Of a stretch of DNA of 9,873 nt, positions 6,959 to 9,873 are shown one piece after another (position 1 is the stretch's first letter; each line of letters begins with the position of its first letter). The notes under the pieces are model-generated. The model saw nothing but the letters and a program-made list of their open reading frames with translations, had not been told where the DNA came from and did not search any database. The DNA comes from an uncultured Sutterella sp. (GTDB taxonomy: Bacteria > Pseudomonadota > Gammaproteobacteria > Burkholderiales > Burkholderiaceae_F). The stretch lies in assembly GCA_905213905.1 (NCBI GenBank), contig CAJMKD010000055.1, forward strand, positions 1 through 9,873. Reading direction: 5' to 3'. The position numbers were made by a program, and so were the translations under genes.

Positions 6959-6962
6959 TTTC

Positions 6963-8345
6963 ATGTTCGGCGTACTCATTACGCTTTTGGCGGTTGTTGC
7001 GATCGCCTACTTCGTCATTAAAAACTACTACCCGCCGATGATGCTCCTGCTGCTCGGCATCGTGCTGCTCGTGATCGGCGGCATCATGGGCAACGATCCC
7101 GTCAGCGCTAAGACAGCGACGAACTTCTTCGGCTTCGACCTCGCGCAGGCGCTCACCGATCTTTTGAAGAGCCGTCTGGGCGGCCTCGGCCTCAACATCA
7201 TGGCGATCGCAGGCTTCTCGTATTACATGAACAAGATCGGCGCTTCCAAGTCGCTCGTGAAGCTCTGCATCCGTCCGCTTTCGGCAATTCGTTCGCCGTA
7301 TGTCCTTTTGGGCGTCACGTATCTCGTCGGCCAGACGATGGCGCTTTTCATCAATTCCGCAGTGGGGCTCGGTCTTCTGCTGATGGCTTCCATTTACCCG
7401 CTTCTGGTTTCGCTCGGCGTCCGGCGAGCAGCGGCGGCGGCCGTGATCGGCTCGACCTGCTGCCTGGACCTCGGCCCGAGCTCTTCGAATGCGATGCGTG
7501 CGGCCGACCTCGTCGGAACCGATGTCGTCACTTACTTTGTGACGGGACAGATTCCGGTTGCGGTCTGCGTGATGCTTTCCATTGCCATCGGCCATTTCCT
7601 GATTCAGCGCTGGTTTGACCGCCGCGAAGCAGCGAAGGGCATTGCCGACAACGTGGAGGGCGCCAATGCGGGCAGCAAGACGGAAGATGCGTTTGCCGAC
7701 GCCGGTCCCGCGCACTATGCCATTCTTCCCATCCTGCCGCTTTTTCTCCTGATCATCTTTTCGCCGATGGTCTATGCCGGCAGCAAGCTGAGCCTCGTGA
7801 CGGCCATCATCGTTTCTATTCTGATCGCCTTTGTGGTGGATCTGCTCACGCGCCGCACGTTCAAGCAGTGCTGCGCTGACGGCCAGGCGTTTTTCGAAGG
7901 CATGGGCAAGGTCTTCATCTCGACCGTGAGCCTTATCGTCTGCGCGGAGCTCTTTGCCGTGGGCCTCACGAAAGTGGGCGGCATCTCGACGCTCATTCAG
8001 CTCGCCGCTTCGCAGGAAGGGCTCGGCCTCGGCCTCATGCTCTTCGTGATGATGGCGATCATGGTGGTGGCAACCATTGTGACCGGCTCGGGGAATTCCG
8101 CCTTCTTCGCCTTCTCGCCGCTCCTGCCTGAGGCGGCTGCAAGCGTCGGCTACAACACGATGGCGCTCGTCATCCCGGTTCAGCTCGCAGCGAGCCTCGC
8201 GCGCCCGATGAGTCCGATTTCCGGCGTGATCATTGCCGTTTCCGGCATTGCCGGCCTGAGCCCGATCGAACTCATTCGCCGCACGATTCCCGTCATGGTG
8301 ATCGGCATGATCGTGAATGTCGTCGCTTCGCTTGTTTTCCTTTGA
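6963..8345 (+). CDS. dcuC: C4-dicarboxylate transporter of the DcuC family
   Basis: DcuC-type carriers sit in the inner membrane and export succinate, or exchange it for fumarate, during anaerobic growth. The 460 residues from the ATG at 6963 match the length of E. coli DcuC (461). Hydrophobic segments begin at residue 3 (VLITLLAVVAIAYFVI) and fill most of the chain, about 12 helices, with a polar loop near 220-245 (rich in Asp, Glu, Lys). Family-like conserved stretches are GSTCCLDLGPSSSNAMRAAD and VTGSGNSAFFAFSPLLPEAA. It opens a two-gene operon with iadA, 24 bases downstream. Aspartate released by IadA can be turned into fumarate, so a dicarboxylate carrier is a logical partner. The direction and exact substrate are not visible in the sequence. 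Related carriers of the same superfamily take other organic acids or peptides, so the substrate is less certain than the family. Confidence 0.88.
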   Translation: MFGVLITLLAVVAIAYFVIKNYYPPMMLLLLGIVLLVIGGIMGNDPVSAKTATNFFGFDLAQALTDLLKSRLGGLGLNIMAIAGFSYYMNKIGASKSLVKLCIRPLSAIRSPYVLLGVTYLVGQTMALFINSAVGLGLLLMASIYPLLVSLGVRRAAAAAVIGSTCCLDLGPSSSNAMRAADLVGTDVVTYFVTGQIPVAVCVMLSIAIGHFLIQRWFDRREAAKGIADNVEGANAGSKTEDAFADAGPAHYAILPILPLFLLIIFSPMVYAGSKLSLVTAIIVSILIAFVVDLLTRRTFKQCCADGQAFFEGMGKVFISTVSLIVCAELFAVGLTKVGGISTLIQLAASQEGLGLGLMLFVMMAIMVVATIVTGSGNSAFFAFSPLLPEAAASVGYNTMALVIPVQLAASLARPMSPISGVIIAVSGIAGLSPIELIRRTIPVMVIGMIVNVVASLVFL

Positions 8346-8358
8346 TTTCAACTGTTTC

Positions 8359-8362
8359 GGAG
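8359..8362 (+). promoter_or_regulatory. Ribosome binding site of iadA
   Basis: GGAG lies 7 bases before the ATG at 8370, in the 24-base gap after the dcuC stop. The gap has no room for a terminator, which supports co-transcription. Confidence 0.75.
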
Positions 8363-8369
8363 TTAAAAA

Positions 8370-9515
8370 ATGGCACTTCTCATCAAGAATGCGCATGTGT
8401 ATGCGCCTGACGACCTCGGCGTCGCCGATGTGCTTCTCGTCAACAAGCAAATTGCCGCCGTCGGCAAAGACCTCATCGTGACGATGCCTGGGCTCGAAAC
8501 GCTCGACGCCAAAGGCCTCATCATGACGCCGGGCTTCATCGACCAGCACATCCACGTCACGGGCGGGGGCGGCGAGGGCGGTCCGAAGACCCGCACGCCG
8601 GAACTGGTGCTCTCTGAACTCATTGCGTGCGGCACGACGAGCGTGGTCGGCGTTTCGGGCACGGACGGCTCGAGCCGCGCGATGCCGAATCTCCTCGGCA
8701 AGGTTCGCGCGCTTCAGGCCGAAGGCGTCTCCGCCTGGATGTACACAAGCAATTACGCTTATCCGCCCACGACGCTCACCGGCACGGTCCGTGATGATCT
8801 TTATTTCGTGCCGGAAGTGCTCGGCGTCAAGATCGCGATGGGCGACCACCGCTCGAGCTTCCCGACCGAGGCGGAAGTGCTCCGCCTTCTGACGCAGATC
8901 CGCGTGGGCGCGATGGTGGCGGGCAAGCTCGGCGTCCTGCACATTCACCTCGGCAATATTCCGGGGCCGTTCGACATGTTCCTCGACATCGCGAAGCAGG
9001 GCTTCCCGATCCAGCACATCCGTCCGACGCATTGCGCGCGCGACCTCAAGGTCTTTGAAGGCGCAATCAAGTTTGGCCTCGCGGGCGGCTACGTTGACAT
9101 TACAACGGGCGGCTCCTGCGCAGTCGGCACGCCGGCCGACGGCATCGTTGAAGCGCTCAAGGCGGGCGTGCCTGCCGATCACCTTTCTCTCAGCTCGGAC
9201 GGCCACGGCTCCGTGCCGCGCTTCAACGAAAAGGGCGAAATGGTCGGTCTCGGGGTGGGCGGGGTCGCCTGCAACCTGCGCGACTTCAAGCGGCTTATCG
9301 GCGAAAAGGGCATTCCGATGACGACCGCGCTTCCGATGGTTTCGCGCAACATCGCCAAGGCGCTTCGCCTCGAAGGGAAGGGCGAAATCGCAGCTGGCTG
9401 CAGCGCCGACCTGAATCTCTTCGATGAAAACATGACGCTCGTGCATGTGTTTGCCAACGGCCGGCAGATGATGCGCTCGGGCGAAATCATCGAGAAAGGC
9501 ACGTTCGAGCTCTGA
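8370..9515 (+). CDS. iadA: Isoaspartyl dipeptidase (beta-aspartyl peptidase)
   Basis: This cytosolic zinc enzyme of the amidohydrolase superfamily hydrolyses beta-aspartyl dipeptides, releasing aspartate. The 381 residues are close to E. coli IadA (390). The metal site is complete: His60 and His62 in DQHIHVTGG, the probable carboxylated Lys154 in LGVKIAMGDH, His193 in HIHLG, His221 in RPTHC, and the catalytic Asp277 in SSDGHGS. Residues matching substrate contacts in the E. coli enzyme are also present: Glu69 in GGGGEGG, Tyr129, Arg161 in GDHRSS and Arg224. The alignment to E. coli is from memory, so residue matches are by motif. It is second in the operon with dcuC and is followed by a strong terminator. 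Possible substrates include isoaspartyl dipeptides from protein turnover in the gut or cyanophycin-type beta-Asp-Arg. The sequence alone does not choose between them. Confidence 0.95.
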   Translation: MALLIKNAHVYAPDDLGVADVLLVNKQIAAVGKDLIVTMPGLETLDAKGLIMTPGFIDQHIHVTGGGGEGGPKTRTPELVLSELIACGTTSVVGVSGTDGSSRAMPNLLGKVRALQAEGVSAWMYTSNYAYPPTTLTGTVRDDLYFVPEVLGVKIAMGDHRSSFPTEAEVLRLLTQIRVGAMVAGKLGVLHIHLGNIPGPFDMFLDIAKQGFPIQHIRPTHCARDLKVFEGAIKFGLAGGYVDITTGGSCAVGTPADGIVEALKAGVPADHLSLSSDGHGSVPRFNEKGEMVGLGVGGVACNLRDFKRLIGEKGIPMTTALPMVSRNIAKALRLEGKGEIAAGCSADLNLFDENMTLVHVFANGRQMMRSGEIIEKGTFEL

Positions 9516-9531
9516 CTCGGATAAGACGAAT

Positions 9532-9563
9532 TGCGCATGAGCGGCGCTCTTCGCTTGTGCGCA
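9532..9563 (+). other. Imperfect hairpin between iadA and its terminator
   Basis: TGCGCA-TG-AGCG pairs with CGCT-TG-TGCGCA around an 8-base loop, giving a 6-base and a 4-base stem separated by a 2x2 internal loop. It has no U-tract, so it may stabilise the mRNA 3' end rather than terminate. Confidence 0.45.
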
Positions 9564-9570
9564 GCTTCTC

Positions 9571-9611
9571 AAAAGGCAGCTTGGGCCGTTTCGGCTGGAA
9601 GCTGCCTTTTT
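9571..9611 (+). terminator. Rho-independent terminator of dcuC-iadA
   Basis: A perfect 12-base stem (AAAAGGCAGCTT with AAGCTGCCTTTT) encloses a smaller GCCG-TTT-CGGC stem and ends in five T residues. It lies about 55 bases after the iadA stop. The leading A tract also makes it usable from the other strand. It isolates the operon from the flavoprotein gene at 9728. Confidence 0.92.
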
Positions 9612-9727
9612 CGCTAAGGCCTCCTCAAGCACGTCCTTCTTTCATGCCCCGCCGCAAGGTACTTACGTACAGGCGAAGAAATGATTGAGAGAGAAGAATT
9701 TTCCTCAAACAACAGTGAGAAGAGACG

Positions 9728-9873
9728 ATGATCAGCAGACGTAATTTTCTTGAGTTGAGTTTGGGCGCAGCGGCAGCTGCTTCGTTCGGCACTGCATCGG
9801 CAACGCCAGTCCGGATGCCGGATAAATGGGACGCAGAGCGCGATTTCGTCATTCGCGGCGGAGGGAGGCTCGG
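9728..9873 (+). CDS. Start of a Tat-exported FAD-dependent oxidoreductase (fumarate reductase group), runs off the window
   Basis: Only 48 codons are visible. MISRRNFLELSLGAAAAA is a twin-arginine signal (SRRNFL) with a hydrophobic Ala-rich core, likely cleaved near ATASA-like residues in GTASA/TP. The mature start, KWDAERDFVIRGGGRLG, matches the usual KWDxExDVVVxGxGxxG opening of periplasmic flavoproteins of the fumarate reductase/succinate dehydrogenase group. Tat export fits a protein folded with FAD before export. The ATG is preceded by the purine-rich GAGAAGAG. Arg in VIRGGG, where Gly is usual, may be real or an end-of-sequence error. It follows the iadA terminator, so it probably has its own promoter, which I could not identify in 9612-9727. 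The exact electron acceptor cannot be judged. Confidence 0.75.
   Translation, partial: MISRRNFLELSLGAAAAASFGTASATPVRMPDKWDAERDFVIRGGGRL

Larger units (their letters stand above)
6469..6962. other. Intergenic region between the flavoprotein fragment and dcuC
   Basis: These 490-odd bases lie between divergent genes and should hold both promoters. The plus-strand frame open at 6637-7041 and the long minus-strand frame crossing here show no family motif. I find no -35/-10 pair that I would defend and no complete FNR or CRP palindrome; TTGAT-N4 at 6873 has no matching second half. The region could hold an eroded regulator gene, but nothing in the translations supports naming one. Confidence 0.5.

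Noticed and set aside
6637..7041. Plus-strand ORF upstream of and overlapping dcuC as a real gene
   Set aside because: It overlaps the dcuC start out of frame, has no recognisable motif, and shows no ribosome site.
6750..9632. A 960-codon open frame on the minus strand, opposite dcuC and iadA
   Set aside because: It is in exact codon register with both plus-strand genes and is stop-free because they avoid TTA, CTA and TCA codons. The translation is a His/Arg/Ala/Asp-rich shadow with no motifs, whereas the plus-strand proteins have complete family signatures.
1..9873. tRNA, rRNA or CRISPR features
   Set aside because: Scanning by eye I found no cloverleaf-like segment ending in CCA, no rRNA-like sequence and no regularly spaced repeat array.

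Overview
The window looks like part of a gut Betaproteobacterium of the Sutterella/Parasutterella type. I infer this from exported FAD flavoproteins (one Sec-type, one Tat-type) next to a DcuC-family carrier and an isoaspartyl dipeptidase, in GC-rich sequence with clean Shine-Dalgarno sites. The genus is an inference, not a read-out. The window falls into two unlike halves that meet at about 5.98-6.23 kb.

Left half (1-5.98 kb, all on the minus strand, visibly more AT-rich): a type I restriction-modification operon read from right to left as serine resolvase, hsdR, hsdM, hsdS. hsdR is complete. hsdS is open to the window edge and includes both target recognition domains. hsdM is interrupted by an in-frame TGA at codon 414. 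The same frame then continues for 63 sensible codons and ends inside the hsdS start, so full-length HsdM would be 477 residues. The resolvase is decayed: a Cys replaces a catalytic Arg, a one-base frameshift follows the catalytic domain, and a TAA lies in its helix-turn-helix tail. The R-M cassette therefore looks imported and partly degraded, or phase-disabled.

Junction (5.98-6.96 kb): the first 80 codons of an exported flavoprotein (signal peptide plus FAD-binding Rossmann motif) lie on the minus strand and lose recognisable homology at about 6229, next to the R-M island. About 490 bases follow with no gene that I can support. They hold spaced repeats near the flavoprotein start and the leader of the next operon.

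Right half (6.96-9.87 kb, plus strand, GC-rich): dcuC and iadA are 24 bases apart, each with a good Shine-Dalgarno site, and are closed by a strong intrinsic terminator. The start of a Tat-exported flavoprotein then runs off the window. Together they suggest a scheme in which iadA releases aspartate from beta-aspartyl dipeptides, aspartate is deaminated to fumarate (enzyme not in the window), periplasmic flavoproteins reduce fumarate or a similar acceptor, and DcuC moves C4-dicarboxylates across the membrane. The steps of this scheme are inferred from gene families.

I found no tRNA, rRNA, CRISPR array or complete insertion sequence. I do not see a clearly new defence system. The observations most worth checking are the stop codon in hsdM, the triply damaged resolvase, and the flavoprotein gene cut at the island edge.
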